Assembly (NCBI RefSeq): GCF_900113965.1
Contig: NZ_FORI01000004.1
Coordinates: forward strand, 1-64,000
DNA: 64,000 nucleotides
Direction: 5' to 3'
Source of the DNA: Treponema bryantii
GTDB lineage: Bacteria > Spirochaetota > Spirochaetia > Treponematales > Treponemataceae
The position numbers and the translations under genes are program-made. The notes below the pieces were generated by a model. It ran no database searches. It worked only from the letters and a program-made list of their open reading frames with translations, and was not told the DNA's origin. Of the stretch, positions 7,360-13,852 are shown one piece after another; position 1 is the stretch's first letter; the number at the start of each line of letters is the position of its first letter.

Positions 7360-9027
7360 CTAATACTTGAAAGCACTACCGCCGATGAACTCGCGGATGA
7401 TTGAGCGAGGTGGAACGGCGCTTGGCGAGATTGTTGAAAAGTTCTCGAGGAACTGAAGCAGACGTCTTGCCTCAGCATATTCCTTCTGCATTGGTGTTAC
7501 CTGGCGAAGCAGTGGAGCTGCATAAACACGCAGAACCGCAAGTTCATAATCCAAAGCTGTATTCAAAACTGCATCCGCATTATTCTGGAACGGGAAGATA
7601 TGAAGCTCTTCACCGCGGCGAACACTCGGCCACATTTCGATAGTTCCAGCAGCTGGTTTACCGCGGAAATTATTGTCGCGTACGATACGGCGAATCAGGC
7701 GGTTGTCAGAAGTAGAAATGCGGTTGTGGTCATCAAGATTTAACTGAGTCAGGGCAGAAAGATAAATCTTAAACTTCAATTCTGGAGCAACCTTTGGTGT
7801 GAGCTTATCGTTCAAACCGTGAATTCCTTCAAGAATCAAAATCTCATTTTCTTTCAAAGACAATTTATTTTTGTCTTCAAAATATGAAGTTCCTGTATGG
7901 AAATCGTAGCTTGGAATTATAACTTCCTTACCGTTGAACAAATCTACAAGCTGATTATTCAAAAGTTCAATATTGAGCGCTTCAAGACATTCATAGTCTG
8001 GCTTACCGTCTGCATCAAGCGGAGTTTTGTCGTGGCCAACATAGTAGCAGTCAAGACTGATTACCTTAGGCTGGTAACCCATAGCCTGAAGTTCGAGTGC
8101 TAGCTTTTTAGCAGAAGTTGTTTTTCCAGAAGAAGAAGGACCTGCAATCAAAACTACGCGGACTGTTTTTTTATCAACAATCTGAGACGCAATTTTTGAG
8201 ATGTTCTTCTGCTGATAGATTTCTGTAATTTCGATGAAGTCATTAATCTTACGGCTTCCAATAAGTTCGTTGAGAGAAGCCGCAGAAGTAACGTTCATAC
8301 GCTTTCCCCATTCCTTATACTTACTGTAAATCTCAAAGAGCTTTGGCTCATCTACAAATTTTGTAAGCTTGTCTGGATCTGAAGATTTAGGGAAGCGAAG
8401 AAGGAAGCCTTCACCATATTTCATAAGTTCAAAGGTCTTTAAAACTCCAGTTGAAAGGACAAGAGGTCCAAAATACAAATCAGAAAAATCACCAATTGTG
8501 TTAATTTTGATTGTTGGCGGACAGTTGTATTTTATCTGTTTACGTGTTTCTACAAGATTAAGCTTTTCAAAGAGTTCTGCAGCCTTTACGTATGGAATTG
8601 TCTCTGTTGTAATTGGAATATCCTTTTCAACAAGAGCCTTCATTTCATCTGTAAGCTGTTTGATTTCTTTTTCTGTTACCTTTTTAGCGCCTTCCAGAGT
8701 GTAGTAATAACCGTAACCAAGGCTGTGTCCTACAAGCAGACGTGCCTTTGGAAAAAGATTATGCGCAGCAGCAGCCAGCAAAAGACAAAGTGAGCGGCGA
8801 TAAACGGCTGCTCCATCCTTTGATTTTGCAGGAATCGGTTCAAGTACTGCGTCATACGTAAGCGGCATATCAAGTGGGCAGATTTCATTGCTGATTCTTA
8901 CTGCATAAATTTCTTTATCTGGAATACCAAAGTTTCCTGTAAGTACAGAAACTGGTGTGCCATAAGGTACCAGTTTTTTACTAATTTCATTTCCGTCTTT
9001 TATAAATGTAATGCTGATGTCATTCAT
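7360..9027 (-). CDS. TGS/SAD-domain nucleoside (uridine-like) kinase
   Basis: A 555-residue protein combining a ubiquitin-like TGS domain (about residues 1-65), a threonyl-tRNA-synthetase-like SAD region (about 70-190, with LGYGYYYTLEG) and a C-terminal P-loop kinase of the uridine kinase/phosphoribulokinase family (Walker A GPSSSGKTTSAKKLA at about 295-309). The family is common in spirochaetes and Firmicutes and annotated as nucleoside kinase; the exact substrate is not evident from sequence. The SAD region raises the possibility of nucleotide or RNA sensing. The start has an upstream GAGAGGT ribosome binding site. It is transcribed convergently with fliJ. Confidence 0.85.
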   Translation of the reverse strand: MNDISITFIKDGNEISKKLVPYGTPVSVLTGNFGIPDKEIYAVRISNEICPLDMPLTYDAVLEPIPAKSKDGAAVYRRSLCLLLAAAAHNLFPKARLLVGHSLGYGYYYTLEGAKKVTEKEIKQLTDEMKALVEKDIPITTETIPYVKAAELFEKLNLVETRKQIKYNCPPTIKINTIGDFSDLYFGPLVLSTGVLKTFELMKYGEGFLLRFPKSSDPDKLTKFVDEPKLFEIYSKYKEWGKRMNVTSAASLNELIGSRKINDFIEITEIYQQKNISKIASQIVDKKTVRVVLIAGPSSSGKTTSAKKLALELQAMGYQPKVISLDCYYVGHDKTPLDADGKPDYECLEALNIELLNNQLVDLFNGKEVIIPSYDFHTGTSYFEDKNKLSLKENEILILEGIHGLNDKLTPKVAPELKFKIYLSALTQLNLDDHNRISTSDNRLIRRIVRDNNFRGKPAAGTIEMWPSVRRGEELHIFPFQNNADAVLNTALDYELAVLRVYAAPLLRQVTPMQKEYAEARRLLQFLENFSTISPSAVPPRSIIREFIGGSAFKY

Positions 9028-9110
9028 GATTGTTACCTCTCAGTTGTTAATTTTCTCTCCGTTTCTACTATTATAAGGGGTAAAATCTGATTTGTGAAAT
9101 AAAATCGTGA

Positions 9111-9220
9111 ACGGTGAGGCGCCCCAAGCGTGGAGCCATGCCGAAGGCAGCCACCGCAGTACCGGTGGTTGAGCTTGTCGAAACTACCGGTGCGAGGAGG
9201 CCGACCGAAAGGGAGTGGCG
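9111..9220. repeat. Composite repeat module upstream of yebC
   Basis: The segment contains GGAGCCATGCCGAAGGCAGCC (a stem-loop), then ACCGCAG, then a full palindrome (copy 4, 9164-9188), then a CGAGGAGGCCGACC tail. A similarly ordered module with recognisable sequence identity lies upstream of ruvA (15350-15475), so this is a larger mobile or duplicated unit rather than a lone palindrome. Confidence 0.6.
9164..9188 (+). repeat. REP-like palindrome, copy 4
   Basis: A 25-base copy (GGTGGTTGAG CTTGT CGAAACTACC) extended by an outer CC/GG pair. Part of the composite module before yebC. Confidence 0.9.
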
Positions 9221-9249
9221 GAAGGCGTGTTGGACGGGGGATTTGGGCC

Positions 9250-9255
9250 TATAAT
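9250..9255 (+). promoter_or_regulatory. Candidate -10 box for yebC
   Basis: TATAAT at 9250-9255 lies 70 bases before yebC. The nearest -35-like hexamer, TTGGAC at 9230-9235, is only 14 bases away, so the -35 assignment is weak. Confidence 0.4.
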
Positions 9256-9324
9256 ATTGAATAAATTTTGCTTTTGTGGTATTTTATGTTGATAAACTTG
9301 TAAATCAAATTTAAGGAGTTCCTA

Positions 9325-10068
9325 ATGTCAGGACATAGTAAATGGGCCACCATTAAACATGCAAAGGGTTTGGCCGATGCAAAGCGTGGTAAGATTTTCA
9401 CAAAATTTATTAAGGAAATTTCTATTGCTGCACGTATGGGCGGAGGGGATCCTAACTCTAACCCTCGCTTGAGAACTGTAATTATTAAAGCTCGTGCTGC
9501 AAACATGCCTAAAGATAACATTGAACGTGCTATCAAGAAAGGTACTGGTGAAGACGGTGGAGCAGCATACGAAGAGTACCTCTACGAAGGTTATGCTCCA
9601 GGCGGAGTTGCTGTAATGGTTGAAGTTCTTTCTGATAACAAGAACCGTGCAGCTGCTGACGTAAAAAACATTTTTGCAAAGAACGGTGGAAACCTTGGAA
9701 CTTCTGGTTCTGTTTCTCGTATGTTCCAGCGCAAAGGTACAATCGAACTTGATGCTGAAAAGGTAAACGAAGACGAAGTAATGGAAGTTGCTCTTGAAGC
9801 AGGTGCTGATGATATCGTAAACGAAGATGGAATCATCACTGTAACAACAACTCCAGATGCATTCTCTGGTGTTGCTGAAGCTCTTCAGGAAAAAGGATTT
9901 GAAACACTTTCTGCTGACGTAGGAATGGTTCCAGATGCTTATACTCCAGTTGATAAGGATACTGCTGCTAAGGTTCAGCGCCTCATCGATCGTCTTGAAG
10001 ACAACGATGATGTTCAGAACGTATACCACACAGCTGAATATCCTGATGACTTCGAGCCTGAGGCTTAA
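9325..10068 (+). CDS. yebC: YebC/PmpR-family translation/transcription factor
   Basis: A 247-residue YebC-family protein. The diagnostic N-terminus MSGHSKWATIKHAKG is present, followed by the three-domain fold with an acidic C-terminal half. Family members have been described as DNA-binding regulators and, for some, as factors that help ribosomes translate proline-rich stretches; which applies here cannot be read from sequence. The ATG follows AAGGAG at 9313-9318 with good spacing. Closeness to ruvC is a common arrangement in bacteria. A palindrome copy and a rho-independent terminator follow the gene. Confidence 0.95.
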   Translation: MSGHSKWATIKHAKGLADAKRGKIFTKFIKEISIAARMGGGDPNSNPRLRTVIIKARAANMPKDNIERAIKKGTGEDGGAAYEEYLYEGYAPGGVAVMVEVLSDNKNRAAADVKNIFAKNGGNLGTSGSVSRMFQRKGTIELDAEKVNEDEVMEVALEAGADDIVNEDGIITVTTTPDAFSGVAEALQEKGFETLSADVGMVPDAYTPVDKDTAAKVQRLIDRLEDNDDVQNVYHTAEYPDDFEPEA

Positions 10069-10076
10069 GTAATCGC

Positions 10077-10101
10077 GGTGGTTGAGCCTGTCGAAACCAC
10101 C
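10077..10101 (+). repeat. REP-like palindrome, copy 5
   Basis: A 25-base copy matching the consensus exactly (GGTGGTTGAG CCTGT CGAAACCACC), between the yebC stop and its terminator. Read in one frame it encodes LSLSKPP, which creates a false upstream extension of the ruvC frame. Confidence 0.92.
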
Positions 10102-10110
10102 AGCTGTAAG

Positions 10111-10143
10111 AAATCCGTTCCTCTTAAGGAGCGGATTTTTTTT
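10111..10143 (+). terminator. Rho-independent terminator after yebC
   Basis: Stem AAATCCGTTCC / GGAGCGGATTT (one mismatch) with a short loop, followed by eight T residues. Confidence 0.85.
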
Positions 10144-10249
10144 GTCCGATACTATCTATATGAGTGAAAAGTTTACTTCTCTGCCGGGGAGTGAAAAAGC
10201 AGATAATATTAGTTCTCAGAATGCAGCCGTGGGGGTGAGGTCTCATGGA

Positions 10250-10732
10250 ATGAACCGTGTGCGCCGAGTGCTTGGAATTGACCCTGGACTTGCGAATACA
10301 GGTTTTGGCCTTGTTGATTTTTGCGATGGACGCTACCGCATGGTGAGCTATGGCTGTATCACAACAAAAGCTGACCAGCCGCATGGGGAGAGACTTCTAA
10401 CTATATATAGCCGTTTATGTGCGGTGATTGATGAGTTTCAACCGGATGAAGCTGGAATGGAAACTCTGTATTTTGCACGAAACGTAACTTCTGCATTGAG
10501 CGTGGCAGAGGCGAGGGGCGTGGTAACGCTTTGTCTTGCGCAGCATAATATAAAACTCGGCGAGTATCAGCCGAACCAGATTAAGCAGGCGGTGACCGGA
10601 ACGGCCGCTGCGGACAAGGAACTGGTGGAGCGGTATGTTAAGATTCTGCTGGGATTAAAAACTGAGCCCAAGCCGGATCATGCGGCCGATGCACTGGCAG
10701 GTGCAATTACTCACTTACATTACTCGAATTAG
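10250..10732 (+). CDS. ruvC: Holliday junction resolvase RuvC
   Basis: RuvC cuts Holliday junctions during recombinational repair, working with RuvAB. The 160-residue form starting at 10250 aligns with the family: the first catalytic Asp is in LGIDPGLANTG, the Glu in GMETLYFARN, and the C-terminal acidic pair in PDHAADALAG. An in-frame ATG at 10160 would add 30 residues; it has no ribosome binding site but lies exactly 6 bases after a GATACT box, so a leaderless longer form is possible. The frame is open further upstream only because of the palindrome and terminator DNA. It ends 13 bases from convergent truB. Confidence 0.93.
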   Translation: MNRVRRVLGIDPGLANTGFGLVDFCDGRYRMVSYGCITTKADQPHGERLLTIYSRLCAVIDEFQPDEAGMETLYFARNVTSALSVAEARGVVTLCLAQHNIKLGEYQPNQIKQAVTGTAAADKELVERYVKILLGLKTEPKPDHAADALAGAITHLHYSN

Positions 10733-10745
10733 CCGTGGGCCGGTT

Positions 10746-11771
10746 TTAATTCAGAACAAAACGGTAGCCCGGGCGGCCTTTTTCGTCTTTGTATATTAAT
10801 CCTAAGAACTGATTATTTTCGTTGAACACGGCGATCTGTGTGTCGGGTGCGAACTCTCTGATGTTCTGGGTGAACATTGAAGTAGTAATTTTTTTGCCGT
10901 TGAAGAAGTCGGCCTGTGCCTGGGCGGACGAGATGGTGATGGACTTGAAGCCGCACTCCGCCGCGGTGGAGTGGTCGAAGGAAAGGAGCTTTGTGCGGAT
11001 TTCTTCCTGAAGAGCCTGTTCTTCTGGTGTCATTACAAAAGGCTTTTTTTCTGATGGCTCTGCTTTGTAGTTTGACGCTTCTTCAACTGCTGAGTTAATT
11101 GTAAATGGCTTTAATGCATTGAGTCCTGCGGCATCTTCTATCTTAAAGTTTCCAACCTTTGTTCTGTAGAGGCCTGTAAGGTGTGCTGCGCTTTTGCATT
11201 CGTAAGCAATGTCGCGGGCAAGACTTCTTATATAAGTTCCTTTTGAAACTGAAAAATCTATGAGAGCGTATTCTATGAGGCCTTCCTTGTTGGTTTTGAG
11301 TTCTTTAATTTCTGCTTTGTAGATTTTTACTGGGCGTGCAGGGATTTCTGCCTGAGCGCCTTTTCGCGCGAGGTCGCTTGCACGTTCACCGTTGATATGA
11401 ATTGCACTGAAGGTTGGTGGAACCTGCATTGTCTGCTGGCTGATCTTTTCTACAGCTTGGCGGAGGGCGTCTTCTGTTGGGAGTGCCGCTTCCTTAATAA
11501 CGTTTCCTGTGTATTCGAGTGTATCTGTCTCTTTTCCAAAGTGGATTACTGCCTGGTATGATTTGTCGAAGGCTGTGATGTTTCCTGCGAGTTTTGTGAG
11601 GCGGCCGGTGCACACTACAAGAAGTCCTTGTGCAAAACTGTCGAGGGTGCCGGTGTGTCCGACCTTTGTTGTATTTAATGATTTTTTTACGCTGTTAAGA
11701 GATGCAAAGGATGTTGGTCCCGGTCTTTTTGCGAGAAGAACTATGCCGTCTGGTGATGATTTTTTTTCCAC
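10746..11771 (-). CDS. truB: tRNA pseudouridine-55 synthase TruB
   Basis: TruB makes pseudouridine 55 in the T-loop of tRNAs. The catalytic motif GHTGTLDSFAQGLLVV carries the essential Asp (the usual Pro after it is Ser). The KRPGPTSFASL motif and a C-terminal PUA-like tail (NQFLGLIYKDE) are present. The frame is open to 11873, but the upstream part is palindrome-derived sequence without TruB character; the first family-like residues follow GTG 11771 (VEKKSSPDGIVLL). That GTG lies 6 bases after TATATT with a TG extension, so the transcript is probably leaderless. Length from there is 341 residues, slightly longer than usual. Confidence 0.9.
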   Translation of the reverse strand: MEKKSSPDGIVLLAKRPGPTSFASLNSVKKSLNTTKVGHTGTLDSFAQGLLVVCTGRLTKLAGNITAFDKSYQAVIHFGKETDTLEYTGNVIKEAALPTEDALRQAVEKISQQTMQVPPTFSAIHINGERASDLARKGAQAEIPARPVKIYKAEIKELKTNKEGLIEYALIDFSVSKGTYIRSLARDIAYECKSAAHLTGLYRTKVGNFKIEDAAGLNALKPFTINSAVEEASNYKAEPSEKKPFVMTPEEQALQEEIRTKLLSFDHSTAAECGFKSITISSAQAQADFFNGKKITTSMFTQNIREFAPDTQIAVFNENNQFLGLIYKDEKGRPGYRFVLN

Positions 11772-11777
11772 GGATAT

Positions 11778-11786
11778 AATATAGCA
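11778..11786 (-). promoter_or_regulatory. Extended -10 promoter of truB (predicted leaderless start)
   Basis: On the minus strand TGC TATATT (11786 to 11778) is followed by 6 bases and then GTG 11771. No ribosome binding site is present. The -35 region is poor. Confidence 0.55.
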
Positions 11787-11829
11787 TAAAATGAAAGACT
11801 CGGGGAATACGGCAGGCAGTTGAGTCTGC

Positions 11830-11878
11830 GGTGGTTTCGACCCTTCGACCAGGCTCAGGGACCGCAGGCTCAACCACC
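11830..11878 (-). repeat. REP-like palindrome, copy 6, with a nested second palindrome
   Basis: The outer arms (GGTGGTTTCGA ... GCTCAACCACC) enclose CCCTTCGAC CAGG CTCAGGG, a second short palindrome also seen at 13002-13021. This suggests one element was inserted into, or recombined with, another. Confidence 0.85.
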
Positions 11879-11893
11879 GTATTCACAAATTTA

Positions 11894-12949
11894 TCACTTT
11901 AATGCTTCTTCGAGTACTGAGAGGTTGGCTTCCATAATCGTAAGATATGTTGCCCCGGCTGCAGCCTGCTTTGCAGTTGTAGACTGAATTGAGTCCATTG
12001 TGAGAACCTTTGCGTTTTTGTTCTTGCTGTTCTGGATTATTGTGCGGGCAATTTTTCCGTCACCGCTTTCAATTTTAAGAACGCTGTTGAGTCCAAGCTC
12101 GTCTACCTTTTTTGCAAGGAAGATGATTGTTTCAAAACTTGCTTCTGTTTCTGCAGAACATCCTACGAAGGCTGCGTAGTAATCGAGGTTGTAGTCGTCT
12201 ACGAGGTAGCGGAATGGGAAACGGTCGCCAAAGAGAATTGTATTCTTTGAAGCTGACTTTACTGCGGCTGCGAATTTTGAATCGAGGGAGTCGAGACGGG
12301 CAGTGTAGGCAGCGAGGTTTGCTTTGTAAGCTGCGGCGTTGGCTGAATCTTTTTCACAGAGAGCTGAGGCGATTTCTGCACTCAGGATTTTTGCGTTTCG
12401 GAGCGAGAGCCATACGTGCTCGTCGTATTCAACTTCTTCTTCATCTTCGTCGTCATCGTGATGATGGTGGTGATGTTCTTCTGCTTCGTCGTGGTCATGC
12501 TCATCGTGGTCGCCATCGTGGTGATGATGCTCTTCATCTTCGGCCTGCATACCTTCTTTTACTTCTTCGGCTTTTACTTTGTCGCCGAGAGTTTCGAGAA
12601 GGTTGATTACTTTCATGTTTTTGTTCTTTGCATTTTTGAGTGCGTCGGCTACCCATCCGTCGCTTTCGCCGCCTACGTAGATGAAAATGTCGGCGGTGGA
12701 AATTTTGGCGATGTCCTGGATTGATGGCTGGTAAGAGTGAAGGTCTACACCGTTTCCGAGAAGAAGGGTGAGTTCAACATTGCTTGCCTTGTCACCGAGG
12801 ATTTCGCGGGTCCAGTCGTATTCCGGGAAGATTGTTGTTACAACTTTTAATTTGTTTGTATTCTTTTCTGTCTTTTTTGCCTTTGCAAAAACTGATGTTG
12901 TGAGTAATGTAAGAATTATTAATCCTAAAAATGTTTTCTTTGCTTTCAT
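11894..12949 (-). CDS. znuA: Zinc-type metal ABC transporter substrate-binding protein (ZnuA-like)
   Basis: A 351-residue periplasmic cluster-9 (SBP_bac_9) protein that would hand zinc to an ABC importer. A signal peptide (about residues 1-22, ending SVFA) precedes the first lobe (KVVTTIFPEYDWTREILG; metal ligand His in GNGVDLHSYQPS). A His/Asp/Glu-rich loop at about 138-178 is typical of zinc rather than manganese receptors. Later ligands are the His of DEHVWLS and an Asp/Glu in the second lobe. The start follows AAGGAG. It is downstream of a Fur-type repressor and a small membrane protein, which fits zinc-responsive control. No permease or ATPase gene is present in the window. Confidence 0.9.
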   Translation of the reverse strand: MKAKKTFLGLIILTLLTTSVFAKAKKTEKNTNKLKVVTTIFPEYDWTREILGDKASNVELTLLLGNGVDLHSYQPSIQDIAKISTADIFIYVGGESDGWVADALKNAKNKNMKVINLLETLGDKVKAEEVKEGMQAEDEEHHHHDGDHDEHDHDEAEEHHHHHHDDDEDEEEVEYDEHVWLSLRNAKILSAEIASALCEKDSANAAAYKANLAAYTARLDSLDSKFAAAVKSASKNTILFGDRFPFRYLVDDYNLDYYAAFVGCSAETEASFETIIFLAKKVDELGLNSVLKIESGDGKIARTIIQNSKNKNAKVLTMDSIQSTTAKQAAAGATYLTIMEANLSVLEEALK

Positions 12950-13001
12950 TTTTTTATCTCCTTTTTGATTCCTTGTGATAAACGTTTTTTAAATGGGCTT
13001 G

Positions 13002-13021
13002 CCCTTCGACTCTGCTCAGGG
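13002..13021. repeat. Short palindrome CCCTTCGAC...CAGGG
   Basis: A 20-base imperfect palindrome between znuA and the upstream small gene, the same type as the core nested in the palindrome at 11830-11878. Flanking GGGC/GCCC bases extend the stem. Confidence 0.7.
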
Positions 13022-13034
13022 ACCGCCCGAAAAG

Positions 13035-13334
13035 CTAAATCACAAGTTTTACTTTCTGCTTAACGAGAGTTGCTGGGGCGAGGAGAAGTGCAGAAAGAAT
13101 AATTACATTAATAAAGAAGATATTGGTAAACTCTACCGATGTCAGAACTGCATTCTGGCCGATTTTTTCTGTGCTATGAATTATCTGAAGTACAAGGCAG
13201 ATTGGACAGTCTTCCTCATGGCAGACTGCTTCGTGTCCTGTATAAAAAGCTTCGAAGGTGAGGGCGGCAAAAAGTGAGATTGCTGAAATCAGTGCGACAG
13301 TTCGCAGAAGTCGGAAAAATTTTTGATTATTCAT
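13035..13334 (-). CDS. Small membrane protein with a CHEEDCPIC motif, in the zinc operon
   Basis: A 99-residue protein of unknown function. It has a hydrophobic helix near residues 12-28, a soluble segment containing HEAVCHEEDCPICLVLQ (two Cys-rich positions plus His and Glu, a plausible metal site) and a second hydrophobic helix near 70-88. Its ATG overlaps the end of the upstream repressor gene by 8 bases, so the two are translationally coupled, and znuA follows 85 bases later. The position and metal-like motif suggest a role in zinc homeostasis; this is inference. Confidence 0.75.
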   Translation of the reverse strand: MNNQKFFRLLRTVALISAISLFAALTFEAFYTGHEAVCHEEDCPICLVLQIIHSTEKIGQNAVLTSVEFTNIFFINVIILSALLLAPATLVKQKVKLVI

Positions 13335-13758
13335 CTTCCTTTACCTTTTTGTCTGCACAATCTGTGCAAAGTCCATAGAAAACAGTGCGCAACGGATTAA
13401 TTACAAAACCGTGTTCTGCCTTTAAGTGACCTCCGAGTTCTTCAAGCTCATCGCATTCAAGGTGAATAAGACGGCCGCAGAGTTCGCACTTCAAATGAAA
13501 GTGATGGTCATTTTTACTGCATTCTTCGCCCGAGTACTCAAAACAGGCTGCAGAATGGTCATCTATAAAATACTTCTGGATTTCTCCTTCGTTTACAAGC
13601 TTTTCGAGCTGGCGGTAAATTGTTGCAATTCCGATTGAGATATTTTTTGCTTCAAAGTGAGCGCGGACATCTTCTGCAGTAAAATGTTTTCCCTGCATTT
13701 CGCGAAGATATGAAAAAAGAAGTTCCTGCTGTTTTGTTTTGTAAGCTGCCTTCTGCAT
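13327..13758 (-). CDS. Fur-family metalloregulator, probably Zur
   Basis: A 143-residue Fur-family repressor. It has an N-terminal winged helix (about residues 10-75, with IGIATIYRQLEKLV as recognition helix) and a dimerisation domain with HHFHLKCELCGRLIHLEC and CTDC, giving the two CxxC pairs of the structural zinc site. The order repressor, Cys-motif membrane protein, ZnuA with a His-rich loop argues for zinc sensing (Zur), but Fur or PerR cannot be excluded. The gene is expressed from a consensus promoter flanked by two matching 23-bp operators, implying autoregulation. The ribosome binding site is GGAG, 10 bases before ATG 13758. Confidence 0.92.
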   Translation of the reverse strand: MQKAAYKTKQQELLFSYLREMQGKHFTAEDVRAHFEAKNISIGIATIYRQLEKLVNEGEIQKYFIDDHSAACFEYSGEECSKNDHHFHLKCELCGRLIHLECDELEELGGHLKAEHGFVINPLRTVFYGLCTDCADKKVKEDE

Positions 13759-13773
13759 TTTATGAAAAGCTCC

Positions 13774-13796
13774 AATTTGATAACGATTCTCAAATT
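13774..13796. promoter_or_regulatory. Fur/Zur-type operator 1, overlapping the -10 box
   Basis: A 23-bp palindrome with arms AATTTGATAA and TTCTCAAATT around a 3-base centre (9 of 10 positions pair). It overlaps the -10 box and the predicted start of transcription, a repressing position. Confidence 0.82.
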
Positions 13797-13821
13797 ATAC
13801 GAATTGCGTAAAAAATGTCAA
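13794..13821 (-). promoter_or_regulatory. Consensus promoter of the Fur/Zur-znuA operon
   Basis: On the minus strand TTGACA (13821-13816), a 16-base spacer and TATAAT (13799-13794): both hexamers are perfect. Confidence 0.88.
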
Positions 13822-13824
13822 CTG

Positions 13825-13847
13825 AATTTGAGAATTATTATCAAATT
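13825..13847. promoter_or_regulatory. Fur/Zur-type operator 2, upstream of the -35 box
   Basis: The same 23-bp palindrome class (arms AATTTGAGAA and TTATCAAATT, 3-base centre), 51 bp centre to centre from operator 1, immediately beyond the -35 box and 5 bases from the stop codon of the upstream HTH-FliM gene. Confidence 0.82.
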
Positions 13848-13852
13848 TGAAA

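Noticed and set aside
9230-9255. Full promoter TTGGAC/TATAAT for yebC
   Set aside because: The spacer is only 14 bases; only the -10 box was kept, at low confidence.
9328-10029. 233-codon antisense frame within yebC
   Set aside because: Shadow of a conserved gene; Ser/Phe-rich composition typical of reverse complements here.
10082-10249. Upstream extension of ruvC
   Set aside because: The first codons are palindrome and terminator sequence; the family start is at 10250, with 10160 kept as an alternative.
12127-12724. Plus-strand frames opposite znuA
   Set aside because: They mirror the His/Asp-rich loop; znuA has full family motifs.
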